From an uncultured Tenacibaculum sp. (GTDB taxonomy: Bacteria; Bacteroidota; Bacteroidia; Flavobacteriales; Flavobacteriaceae), in assembly GCA_947493285.1 (NCBI GenBank), contig CANLQH010000006.1:1-64000 (forward strand): a stretch of DNA of 64,000 nt, in the 5' to 3' direction. This document shows positions 17,960 through 25,054 of this stretch, piece by piece (position 1 is the first letter of the stretch; every line of letters begins with the position of its first letter). Both the position numbers and the translations under genes were made by a program. The notes beneath the pieces were generated by a model. It did no database searches. It was not told the DNA's origin and saw nothing but the letters and a program-made list of their open reading frames with translations.

Positions 17960-18694
17960 CTACTTGGCTTTTACATATAAAACTTTAGCAAAAGGGGTCA
18001 ATTCTTCTTCACTTTCTATTTTCATTCCTGCCTCATTGATAGCTTTTTTCCAATTATTCATTGATACAAAATGTAAAAAACCAAAATTAAAAAACAATAA
18101 ATTAATTACATCTCTCATTTGCTCACAAACAATTAATATTCCATCTGTTTTAAGAATTCTTTTAGCTTCTTTAAAAAACTGAACACGCTCACTATGTGTT
18201 AATATTTCATGAATTGAAGTAATTGCAAATAAATACTCATATGTATTTTCTTTATCAGGAAACTGTGTTGGATCTATTTTAATATCTCTTTTATTAGGAG
18301 GAAAATATTTTTCTGAAATTTTAATAGCAGATTCATGTTCATGCCTATTACCATAGATATTGTAAACATTTAAGTTATTTACCTTAAACATCTTCTCTAT
18401 TTCATTAGAAACAGGATCAAAACTTGCGTGAAGTAAAATTGCTCTATCCTCTTCTTTAATTTCTAAATCTTTAAATAATTCTTTAGGCTTATATAATTTT
18501 GACCTATCATACAGTATATATGACGCTATAATTGCAGCAACTATATTTATTAAAATAAGACAACTAAAAATCATTAAGAGTTGAGAAAAAGGCTTTGAAA
18601 TAAAAAATGAAGTAATTAAAAGAATTACTGAAACCCCTAATCCAGCTATAATTTTATCTTTATTAAATAAAATAACAAGTTTTGTAATTTTCAA
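17960..18694 (-). CDS. Membrane-tethered class I SAM-dependent methyltransferase-like protein
   Basis: At 244 residues it has two N-terminal membrane helices (about 15-33 and 38-58) and then a methyltransferase-like domain. The SAM-binding first motif is degenerate (AILLHASFDPVS near 86), but the later FFKEAKRILKTDGILIVCEQ is the standard post-motif III region of class I enzymes. It is probably inner-membrane-anchored with the catalytic part in the cytoplasm. It lies 13 bases downstream of the symporter gene on the same strand and may be in that operon. The weak SAM motif leaves activity uncertain. Confidence 0.72.
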   Translation of the reverse strand: MKITKLVILFNKDKIIAGLGVSVILLITSFFISKPFSQLLMIFSCLILINIVAAIIASYILYDRSKLYKPKELFKDLEIKEEDRAILLHASFDPVSNEIEKMFKVNNLNVYNIYGNRHEHESAIKISEKYFPPNKRDIKIDPTQFPDKENTYEYLFAITSIHEILTHSERVQFFKEAKRILKTDGILIVCEQMRDVINLLFFNFGFLHFVSMNNWKKAINEAGMKIESEEELTPFAKVLYVKAK

Positions 18695-18707
18695 ATGCTT
18701 TTATTAT

Positions 18708-20369
18708 TTAAAGTTTATCTTTTAAATTCAATGACTGAATAATCATCGCTATTCCCATTACCAAACCACAACCTAAAGCATTTAGCCATAAATAAGGTAA
18801 CCAATCCATATACCAAACTCCAATAATAAGAAGCTGTGTGATAATTGCTGCAATAAACACAGCATTACCTTTTACAAACTTAAAGAAGAATGCTAATAAG
18901 AAAATCCCTAACACATTCCCATAAAAAATGGATCCAATAATATTAACTAACTGAATTAAATTATCAAATAAATTGGCGACACAAGCTACGAGTATCGCTA
19001 ATACTCCCCATCCCAGGGTAAACCATTTAGACATTTTTACATAATGTGCATCAGAATACTCTTTAGCTACATTACGTTTGTATAAATCGATTGCTGTAGT
19101 GCTTGCTAATGCATTTAACTCCGACGCTGTAGATGACATCGCTGCCGATAAAATTACAGCCAATAACAAACCAATTAAACCTTTTGGTAGATTATGCAAT
19201 ATAAAATGGATAAAAACATAGTCTTTATCGTTAGTTTCTACTTTAGCATCTGCTTTTGTTATAACTGCTTTAGCTTGTTCTTTTAATGATTTATCTTGTT
19301 CATTTAAGTCCTGTAATTGCTTTTTATTCTCGACTGTTAATCCTTCAAAAATTAAAGCTTTCTTTTTACTTTCTATTTGTTGATGTTGTGCTTCTAATCC
19401 TTTGTATTCAGATGTAAACTGAGAACTTACAACTGCCTCTTGTGCTTTTGGATTAAAGTTTAATGGTGAAGTATTAAACTGATAAAATACAAATACCATT
19501 ACCCCTACTAGCAATATAAAAAACTGCATCGGTACTTTTAAAAGTCCGTTAAATATTAATCCTAACTGACTTTCTCTTAATGATTTTCCAGACAAATAAC
19601 GCTGTACCTGACTTTGATCTGTTCCGAAATAAGATAACATTAAAAAAGTTCCTCCTAAAATACCTGTCCAAACAGTATAACGATTATTTAAATCCCAAGA
19701 AAAATCTAAAACCTGCATTTTATCAGAAGCTCCAGCAATTTCTAATGCTTTGGTAAACGTTATTCCGTCTGGTAAATATTGTAGTATTAAATAAAAAGCA
19801 ACAAACATTCCTGCAAAAATTACTGCCATTTGCTGCTTCTGAGTAACACTTACTGCTTTGGTTCCCCCTGAAACTGTGTAAATAATTACTAAAACGCCAA
19901 TAATAACATTCAGCATAATTAAATCCCACCCTAATACTGCGGATAAAATAATAGCAGGTGCAAAAATTGTGATTCCTGCTGCTAAACCTCTTTGTATTAA
20001 AAATAGAATTGCGGTTAAGGTTCTTGTTTTCTGATCAAAACGACCTTCTAAATACTCATAAGCGGTATATACTTTTAATCGATGATAAATTGGAATGAAT
20101 ACTAAACAGATAATAACCATGGCTATTGGCAATCCGAAATAGAATTGTACAAACCCCATTCCGCTATGAAATGCCTGCCCTGGTGTAGATAAAAAAGTAA
20201 TGGCGCTCGCTTGGGTTGCCATAACCGACAACCCAATCGTCCACCATTTACTATCATTTCCTCCTTTAATATACTCTTCTACATTTTTGCTTCCACGTGT
20301 TTTCCACGCTCCGTATAAAACAATAAACAATAATGTTAACGAAAGTACAATCCAATCTAATGTTTGCAT
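18708..20369 (-). CDS. Sodium:solute symporter (SSS family) with a long soluble insertion
   Basis: This 553-residue transporter has the SSS pattern: SVMATQASAITFLSTPGQAF (48-67), YEYLEGRF (104-111) and many hydrophobic helices. Residues about 300-385 form a hydrophilic, coiled-coil-like insertion rich in Gln, Lys and Glu between two helices, longer than the loop in well-studied members. The gene starts one base after a 35-residue membrane peptide gene, which itself directly follows a lipoprotein gene. The three probably function as a unit. The substrate is not inferable. Confidence 0.9.
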   Translation of the reverse strand: MQTLDWIVLSLTLLFIVLYGAWKTRGSKNVEEYIKGGNDSKWWTIGLSVMATQASAITFLSTPGQAFHSGMGFVQFYFGLPIAMVIICLVFIPIYHRLKVYTAYEYLEGRFDQKTRTLTAILFLIQRGLAAGITIFAPAIILSAVLGWDLIMLNVIIGVLVIIYTVSGGTKAVSVTQKQQMAVIFAGMFVAFYLILQYLPDGITFTKALEIAGASDKMQVLDFSWDLNNRYTVWTGILGGTFLMLSYFGTDQSQVQRYLSGKSLRESQLGLIFNGLLKVPMQFFILLVGVMVFVFYQFNTSPLNFNPKAQEAVVSSQFTSEYKGLEAQHQQIESKKKALIFEGLTVENKKQLQDLNEQDKSLKEQAKAVITKADAKVETNDKDYVFIHFILHNLPKGLIGLLLAVILSAAMSSTASELNALASTTAIDLYKRNVAKEYSDAHYVKMSKWFTLGWGVLAILVACVANLFDNLIQLVNIIGSIFYGNVLGIFLLAFFFKFVKGNAVFIAAIITQLLIIGVWYMDWLPYLWLNALGCGLVMGIAMIIQSLNLKDKL

Positions 20370-20370
20370 A

Positions 20371-20478
20371 TTAACTAGTATATAAATTTGTGATAATATA
20401 AAACGCTATTATATAAAGTAAATTAGCAAACAGTACTAAGGTGTACTCTTTTTTCCAAGTATATTTTTGTTGACTCAT
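20371..20478 (-). CDS. 35-residue single-helix membrane peptide, probable symporter partner
   Basis: Reading the minus strand, the stop codon of the lipoprotein gene is followed immediately by ATG (20478), and the frame runs 35 codons to TAA at 20371-20373, one base before the ATG of the symporter. The peptide starts MSQQKYTWKKEYTLVLFANL and then has one strongly hydrophobic helix (about 14-31). The basic/aromatic head WKKEYTLVL before the helix fits an inner-membrane single-span protein. Junctions of zero and one base are strong evidence for a translated gene in an operon. I recall similar short frames beside SSS transporters in other Bacteroidota, but that is memory, not a search. Confidence 0.78.
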   Translation of the reverse strand: MSQQKYTWKKEYTLVLFANLLYIIAFYIITNLYTS

Positions 20479-21231
20479 TTATTGGTTTGGTTTTTCATAA
20501 AAGCTGTCAGCTAATGAAGCTTGACTTAATAACGGTAATTTAAACTCAGTAGGATCTCCAGCTGGTTCTGTTGGATTACCTTTGTCATCTTTCTGATACC
20601 AAGTTATAGATTTTGGCAATAATAAACCGTTAACATTTTCCCAATCATTATATCTAATAAGATTAAACTTATCTGATGGTTTTTTACTAAAATAAGTAAC
20701 TGTATATCCTAACCAGCTCATTTCTTTTGTTGTAGGGTCGAAATAAATAAAATAATTATCATCTGACGAGTTTCCAATATTTGCTTCATAAGAAATCTTA
20801 TACCCAGGATATTTTTTTCCTTCAAACTCTAATGGTTTAATTTCTGAATAAGTAATTCCATCATCTGCTAATACAAATGGCATCGCGTAAAAATAGAAAT
20901 ATAGGTTATAATAGAATTTGGGATTTTTTTTAAACTTGGTAGTATCAGAAACCCAAGTGTTTTGTCCGTCAAAACCATAAGAATATTCAGGTGAATTAAT
21001 CACAGTTCTTCTAGAGTGTAAATCTACAGTATGCTCTTCTTTATTTAAACTATAAGATAAAGTTTTCATCTTATCCCAGCTAACTAAACTTCCATGTTTA
21101 TCAAATACTTCTGCTAAAGCTTTTGGATATTTTTCAATTATTGGTTCTTTTTGATCAATTTCTTTTTTTGGCTCCTTTTTACAAGCTGTAAATATTGTAG
21201 CAATAGCTAATAGTAAAGTTAGTTTTCTCAT
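20479..21231 (-). CDS. DUF6503 family lipoprotein
   Basis: This 250-residue protein has a lipoprotein signal (hydrophobic 5-15, Cys at 16 in FTAC) followed by a Lys/Glu-rich linker. The rest resembles what I recall as DUF6503: YSYGFDGQNTWVSD, FYFYAMPFVLADDGI and SKKPSDKFNLIRYNDW. The fold appears beta-rich and related to outer-membrane lipoprotein carrier-like sheets. It heads the operon with the 35-residue membrane peptide and the symporter, so it may support the same transport process. A hairpin-containing leader lies upstream. Confidence 0.8.
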   Translation of the reverse strand: MRKLTLLLAIATIFTACKKEPKKEIDQKEPIIEKYPKALAEVFDKHGSLVSWDKMKTLSYSLNKEEHTVDLHSRRTVINSPEYSYGFDGQNTWVSDTTKFKKNPKFYYNLYFYFYAMPFVLADDGITYSEIKPLEFEGKKYPGYKISYEANIGNSSDDNYFIYFDPTTKEMSWLGYTVTYFSKKPSDKFNLIRYNDWENVNGLLLPKSITWYQKDDKGNPTEPAGDPTEFKLPLLSQASLADSFYEKPNQ

Positions 21232-21309
21232 TTTTACTTGTTATTTTATTAATATAACATATGTCGAATAATGACAGTAAACTTACAGAAGTTATTTCTA
21301 TTTGTAAAA

Positions 21310-21343
21310 TAAAAAAACGCCCATAGCAACAGGCGTTTTTTTG
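21310..21343 (-). terminator. Hairpin with U-tract upstream of the DUF6503 operon
   Basis: AAAAAACGCC / GGCGTTTTTT with a 10-base loop forms a terminator-like hairpin (functional in either direction) about 80 bases before the DUF6503 start codon. Upstream on the same strand there is a -7 box at 21478-21485, but no ordinary gene. It may end a short RNA or act as an attenuator for the symporter operon. Confidence 0.65.
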
Positions 21344-21472
21344 ATTTGCATCGTAGTTTTTACTTTGGTTAGAGTAAAAGCTCATTTTGTTTTCTTTTTT
21401 CATAGAATTTTCCCCGACGAATCGATATAATCCCCCAACTATATCTAACCTTTATAAGGCAAAATTTTTAAC
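21310..21472 (-). ncRNA. Candidate short transcript or leader ahead of the DUF6503 operon
   Basis: From the -7 box TATCTTTG (21478-21485) a transcript would start near 21472 and reach a terminator-like hairpin at 21341-21312, about 160 bases later. It includes an ATG at 21403 opening a frame MKKENKMSFYSNQSKN that continues through the hairpin (codes NACCYG there), which could be a leader peptide. Whether this is an independent small RNA, an attenuator or both cannot be decided from sequence. Promoter, leader and hairpin are seen; their function is inference. Confidence 0.4.
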
Positions 21473-21477
21473 CAGGT

Positions 21478-21485
21478 CAAAGATA
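21478..21485 (-). promoter_or_regulatory. -7 box for the leader of the DUF6503 operon
   Basis: TATCTTTG on the minus strand fits TAnnTTTG. It lies about 250 bases before the DUF6503 ATG. The -33 region is not convincing. Confidence 0.4.
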
Positions 21486-21509
21486 TTTTATCTATTTTAA
21501 AACATGGTG

Positions 21510-21542
21510 AGGTTCAGCCTCACTAAAAGTGAGGCTGAACCT
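21510..21542. repeat. Perfect 15-bp hairpin between divergent promoters
   Basis: AGGTTCAGCCTCACT and its exact complement flank a three-base AAA loop. The left arm contains a second nested symmetry (GTGAGG-TTCAG-CCTCAC). The element lies between a leftward -7 box (21478-21485) and a rightward one (21595-21602). Five T residues follow at 21546-21550, so it could also terminate rightward transcription. It is GC-richer than its surroundings. Confidence 0.6.
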
Positions 21543-21594
21543 TACTTTTTGCTTACATAGAATTAAACGACCTTTTTAGAATTAAAAAATATTA

Positions 21595-21602
21595 TATATT
21601 TG
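21595..21602 (+). promoter_or_regulatory. -7 box of small transcription unit A
   Basis: TATATTTG is a perfect -7 box that ends seven bases before the ATG of a 44-codon frame. No clear TTG lies at the -33 position. Confidence 0.5.
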
Positions 21603-21609
21603 TTTTATA

Positions 21610-21744
21610 ATGAAAAAAATGAATTCACATATATTACAAGAAACGGTAAAGCTAAAATGTAGTTTTCCTCGAGGTATTGATAGAGCAATCTATCAAAATC
21701 GGACGTTGTATGTTAATTTAAATGCTTTTTCAAATATAATTTGA
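21610..21744 (+). CDS. Possible 44-residue peptide (unit A)
   Basis: An ATG directly after a perfect -7 box opens a 44-codon frame beginning MKKMNSHILQETVKLKCSFP and ending AFSNII. There is no signal peptide or membrane helix, and I recognise no family. A strong terminator follows 22 bases after the stop. The promoter-frame-terminator arrangement supports a real short transcript; whether the peptide is made is unproven, and a non-coding RNA is equally possible. Confidence 0.35.
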   Translation: MKKMNSHILQETVKLKCSFPRGIDRAIYQNRTLYVNLNAFSNII

Positions 21745-21765
21745 CCATAAACATTAAGAATATAT

Positions 21766-21797
21766 AAACCGTCCAACCAATTTGGACGGTTTTTTTA
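21766..21797 (+). terminator. Terminator of unit A
   Basis: AAACCGTCCAA / TTGGACGGTTT with a five-base loop and a run of T forms a strong Rho-independent terminator. Confidence 0.85.
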
Positions 21798-21980
21798 TAC
21801 ATTTTTTTTAAAATATGATAAATAAATTTTAAACATATAAAAAGTATAGTTTGACTACTAAGCAATTGACTAACAAAACATTGCAAATAAACTAATATCT
21901 AGATAAAACCTGGACAGTCACTTCACTGTCTAAAAACAATGCAATTAACTGAAAATCAATCTATTAAAAATTAAAATACA

Positions 21981-22010
21981 TTGTTTTATTATAAAATATT
22001 TGTATATTTG
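21981..22010 (+). promoter_or_regulatory. Strong consensus promoter of unit B
   Basis: TTG (21981-21983) is followed after 19 bases by TATATTTG (22003-22010), the ideal Bacteroidota arrangement. Transcription should start near 22016. Confidence 0.7.
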
Positions 22011-22044
22011 TACCATAGTTATTTAATTAATTGATAATAACTAT

Positions 22045-22185
22045 ATGAACGAATTAATAACAAGAGATATGAAACTAATTTATTTAAACCAAAATATCAA
22101 CCATCCTTTAAAAAGAGAGAATGGAAGTGATGTAAAAGTGAATAAGGATGTTTTTTGTACAAATCGATATTTAATGGAAAGTTAA
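22045..22185 (+). CDS. Possible 46-residue peptide (unit B)
   Basis: Downstream of a consensus promoter, an ATG opens a 46-codon frame starting MNELITRDMKLIYLNQNINH; an internal ATG (codon 9) is an alternative start. It is polar, with no signal peptide or membrane helix, and is not recognised. A strong terminator closes the roughly 225-base transcript. It could be a peptide gene, a small RNA, or a gene remnant. Confidence 0.35.
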   Translation: MNELITRDMKLIYLNQNINHPLKRENGSDVKVNKDVFCTNRYLMES

Positions 22186-22211
22186 CAACAATTCAATAAT
22201 ATAGCATATAC

Positions 22212-22242
22212 AAAAGCGCCTTTTATAAGGGCGCTTTTTTTT
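22212..22242 (+). terminator. Terminator of unit B
   Basis: AAAAGCGCC and GGCGCTTTT form a GC-rich stem around an AT-rich loop and are followed by eight or so T residues. Confidence 0.85.
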
Positions 22243-22336
22243 ATCCATAATTTATATAATACCGCTATGAAAAGCCTTAAATAATTTGGATAATTCGTTA
22301 TTTTTCACTATATTAATAGGACGAAATTGAAAAGCT

Positions 22337-22444
22337 ATGAAAACACTTAAATTTCACAAACTAAATGAAAAAGGACGTTTACTCACTAAACAACTACGCT
22401 TACTAGAAATAGGTTCGTTTACAAAAATAGTGTCACTATTTTAG
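22337..22444 (+). CDS. Possible 35-residue peptide resembling a RiPP-type leader
   Basis: An ATG opens 35 codons, MKTLKFHKLNEKGRLLTKQL onward, to a TAG. The amphipathic MKxLxFxKLNEK start resembles leader regions of natural-product precursor peptides of Bacteroidota, but the usual GlyGly cleavage site is absent (it has IGS) and no modification enzyme or peptidase-transporter is nearby. It may be a relic or a chance frame. Low confidence. Confidence 0.25.
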   Translation: MKTLKFHKLNEKGRLLTKQLRLLEIGSFTKIVSLF

Positions 22445-22730
22445 AACTAAATTCAACTAGCGTTCATTAAAAATTGCAAAACGCTTCCTTAATTACGACA
22501 AGTAGAATTCCTGAAGTCTGTTGTACTCAATAGGCCTTAGTAGTAATGAGTCTTCACGGGTTGATGTTCTATATCAACTTAATTCTACAAACTACCCGAA
22601 TTACTTGGGCTAGATGACTATTGCCTTGATTTAACCACAAGGATCAATATATCGAAAATACTATTCGATACTATAACTGCTGCATATGCGGCATGGAAAA
22701 CTAATGTCTAAACATTAAAAATTGAAAATT
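22445..22730 (+). other. Non-coding stretch with nested inverted repeats
   Basis: No convincing gene lies here. The region holds several complementary pairs: TAGAATT near 22503 with AATTCTA near 22583, enclosing GAAG..ACTCA / TGAGT..CTTC and GTTGAT / ATCAAC; then CCTTG / CAAGG and ATCGAA / TTCGAT. These could fold as a multi-helix RNA. It precedes the small lipoprotein gene at 22731 and could be its leader, a separate RNA, or decayed coding sequence. Pairings were found by eye and no folding was run. Confidence 0.3.
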
Positions 22731-22961
22731 ATGAAAACTTTAAAAACTACTTTACTAATCAGCATGTTAATAATTTTAACCACTAGCTGTACAGATTTAA
22801 CCGATAATTTAGTTCCAGAAACTAAAACTGATAATACAGAATTAGTAAGCGGAACAAATGACACTAAAAATAACCCAGATCCGGATAACCCAAACCCAGA
22901 CAACCAAGATACTGGTGGTGATGGAGGAAATGGTGGAGATACAGGGAAAGATGATAATTAA
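22731..22961 (+). CDS. Small lipoprotein with Asp/Asn/Pro/Gly-rich tail
   Basis: From the ATG at 22731 (a TTG nine bases upstream is in frame but less likely) the protein is 76 residues. It has a lipoprotein signal ending LTTSC, so the mature protein starts at Cys near residue 20. The second half is of low complexity: NPDPDNPNPDNQ followed by GGDGGNGGD repeats, strongly acidic and probably disordered. No known domain. It precedes a TPR sensor kinase, from which it is separated by a strong terminator, and could be a surface or signal protein linked to that system; the link is positional only. Confidence 0.7.
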   Translation: MKTLKTTLLISMLIILTTSCTDLTDNLVPETKTDNTELVSGTNDTKNNPDPDNPNPDNQDTGGDGGNGGDTGKDDN

Positions 22962-22974
22962 ACTATTATAATGT

Positions 22975-23004
22975 AAAGCCTTTGGTAAATCAAAGGCTTT
23001 TTTT
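22975..23004 (+). terminator. Terminator of the small lipoprotein gene
   Basis: AAAGCCTTTG / CAAAGGCTTT with a six-base loop and T-tail. The TTTG of its left arm also lies about 21 bases before the -7 box of the next gene, so the two signals overlap. Confidence 0.88.
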
Positions 23005-23013
23005 ATAGATTTG
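22981..23013 (+). promoter_or_regulatory. Promoter of the sensor kinase operon
   Basis: TAGATTTG (23006-23013) fits TAnnTTTG; TTTG at 22981-22984, within the preceding terminator stem, is a possible -33 element with slightly long spacing (21 bases). The start codon (TTG at 23030) follows 16 bases later. Confidence 0.45.
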
Positions 23014-23029
23014 CTTAAAATCATGTCTT

Positions 23030-25054
23030 TTGAAAATAAACTTATTTAAAATTAAATATTTCTTAATATGGTTTCTATTTAATTCCAATATAGTATGTTC
23101 TCAAAAAAAAATTAATAACATTACAAAAGATAGTATTGATACTTGGATAAGAAACTCTAAAAAAACTTCACTAAACCTTATTAAACGAAGAGCCTTACTC
23201 AATAAAGCTTACAAAAAAGTCAATAAACTAGATAATGATACTTATAAAAGTAAAACTCTTAGCTCTATAGCATATCGTTATTATTCTCTAAAAGACACTA
23301 CAACCTTTAAAAGAATAAATATTGAGACTATTCAACTGGCCACACAACTTAAAGATACTTTTACTATCGCAGATAGTCACTGGAGTTATGCTTATTTTTA
23401 TAATAATAATGAAAACTATAAAGAAGCATACTACCACTATAATCTTGCATATTTAAATTTCAAAAAGTTAAATATGAACTATGAAACTGCCCGTATGATA
23501 TATGCCATGGGCTATATAAAAGGGCTTTATAGAGATTATGCCGAAAGTGAAATATTGACTTTAAAAGCTATAAAACAATTCAAAAAATTAAAAAATTATA
23601 AATGGTTATATATAACATACAACCATCTCGGATTATTGCAAAATGATATAAAAGAATATGATAGAGCTATAGAATATTATAATAAATCATTAGAATATTT
23701 TTCTAATGTAAAAAACAAAGAAAAAGTATATTTAATTAGTAACAATAACATAGGTAATGTATACTTAGCTAAAAAGAAATATAAAAAAGCAATAAGATTT
23801 TACAATAAAGATTTAGCTAAAAATATTAATCGAAAACATTATGCAATACTTCTAGATAATAGATCATATAGTAAATTACTTATTAATGATACCTTAAATT
23901 TAAAAATTGATTTTTTCAAGGCTCTATCTATTAGAGACAGTATTAAAAACAAAAGTGGTGTCTTAACTTCAAAAATTCATATTTCAGATTATTATAACTA
24001 TATAAAAGACACTATAAATGCTTTAAAATATGCTAAAGAAGCAAATATTTTAGCTAAACAAATAAAAAATGGTAGAGACTATTTAACTACTTTAAAACAA
24101 CTTGCTAACCTAGACATTCAAAACTCAAAAAAATACTTAGATCGTTATATAGAGTTTAACGATAGTTTGATAACTGCTGAGCGAAGAACTCAAAATAAAT
24201 TTACACGTATAGAATTTGAAACTGATGAATACATCGAGGAAACCAAACGTTTAAACGAACAGCAAATTTGGATAATTGCTATTAGTATAGCTGGTGCCCT
24301 TATTTTAAGTTTACTATATTTTTTAAGAGTTCAAAAGGTGAAAAATGAGAAACTAAGCTTAGAAGCTGAACAACAAAAAGCAAATGAAGAGGTATATATA
24401 TTAACATTACAACAACAAGCAAAATTAGAAGAAGAGAAAATAAAAGAACGCAACAGAATATCAGAAGAATTACATGACGGAATTTTAGGGAAACTTTTTG
24501 GTACTCGTTTTGGCTTAGGTTTTTTACCTATAAAAGGAAATAATGACTTATTAGAAAAGCATCAATCTTATTTAAATGAATTACAAGAAATAGAAAAAGA
24601 AATTAGAGATGTATCTCATAAATTAAGTGATAACTTCGATAGCTCAAACATCAACTTTATATCAATAATAAAACAACTACTAAAAGATAAAAGCGAACAA
24701 GGTAATTTTGAGCATCAATTTACTTTTGATGATACTATTTCATGGTCTCAAATTAACGAGGTTACTAAAGCTAATATTTACCGTATTGTACAAGAAGCAT
24801 TGCAAAATATTCTTAAACATGCTAGAGCAAAAAATGTTACTTTAGAGTTTTCAAAAAACAATCAGAATTTAGTTCTTAATTTAAAAGATGATGGTACTGG
24901 GTTTGATACAAAAAAAGCTAAAAAAGGAATCGGTTTAAAAAATATTAAATCGAGAGTAGAAAAATTAAAAGGTACTGTTGCCTTTTCTTCTAAAATAAAG
25001 AAAGGAACTACTCTTTTAATTAAAATCCCTTATATATTAAGTAATGAACAATAA
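23030..25054 (+). CDS. TPR-repeat sensor histidine kinase (HisKA_3/NarL-type)
   Basis: The 674-residue kinase has an N-terminal export signal ending near VCSQ. A long TPR array (about 75-380) follows, then a transmembrane helix (about 413-432) and a coiled coil (435-475). The kinase core has the HisKA_3 phospho-acceptor H482 in RISEELHDGILGKLFG and an HATPase domain with N593 (EALQNILKHA), DDGTGF (620-625) and GIGLKNI (633-639). TPRs are thus periplasmic and the kinase cytoplasmic. No in-frame ATG exists before the signal, so I take the TTG at 23030. It overlaps the regulator gene by 11 bases. The stimulus is unknown. Confidence 0.9.
   Translation: MKINLFKIKYFLIWFLFNSNIVCSQKKINNITKDSIDTWIRNSKKTSLNLIKRRALLNKAYKKVNKLDNDTYKSKTLSSIAYRYYSLKDTTTFKRINIETIQLATQLKDTFTIADSHWSYAYFYNNNENYKEAYYHYNLAYLNFKKLNMNYETARMIYAMGYIKGLYRDYAESEILTLKAIKQFKKLKNYKWLYITYNHLGLLQNDIKEYDRAIEYYNKSLEYFSNVKNKEKVYLISNNNIGNVYLAKKKYKKAIRFYNKDLAKNINRKHYAILLDNRSYSKLLINDTLNLKIDFFKALSIRDSIKNKSGVLTSKIHISDYYNYIKDTINALKYAKEANILAKQIKNGRDYLTTLKQLANLDIQNSKKYLDRYIEFNDSLITAERRTQNKFTRIEFETDEYIEETKRLNEQQIWIIAISIAGALILSLLYFLRVQKVKNEKLSLEAEQQKANEEVYILTLQQQAKLEEEKIKERNRISEELHDGILGKLFGTRFGLGFLPIKGNNDLLEKHQSYLNELQEIEKEIRDVSHKLSDNFDSSNINFISIIKQLLKDKSEQGNFEHQFTFDDTISWSQINEVTKANIYRIVQEALQNILKHARAKNVTLEFSKNNQNLVLNLKDDGTGFDTKKAKKGIGLKNIKSRVEKLKGTVAFSSKIKKGTTLLIKIPYILSNEQ

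Noticed and set aside
21179..21403. 74-codon minus-strand frame running through the hairpin before the DUF6503 gene
   Set aside because: It reads through a terminator-like hairpin, overlaps the DUF6503 start and has erratic composition. Only its first codons might serve as a leader peptide.
22337..22444. Functional RiPP precursor
   Set aside because: No GlyGly cleavage site, no modification enzyme or exporter nearby; kept only as a low-confidence frame.
22715..23024. Minus-strand frames opposite the small lipoprotein gene
   Set aside because: They are mirror images of the low-complexity Asp/Asn/Gly repeats; the plus-strand frame has a lipoprotein signal and a terminator.
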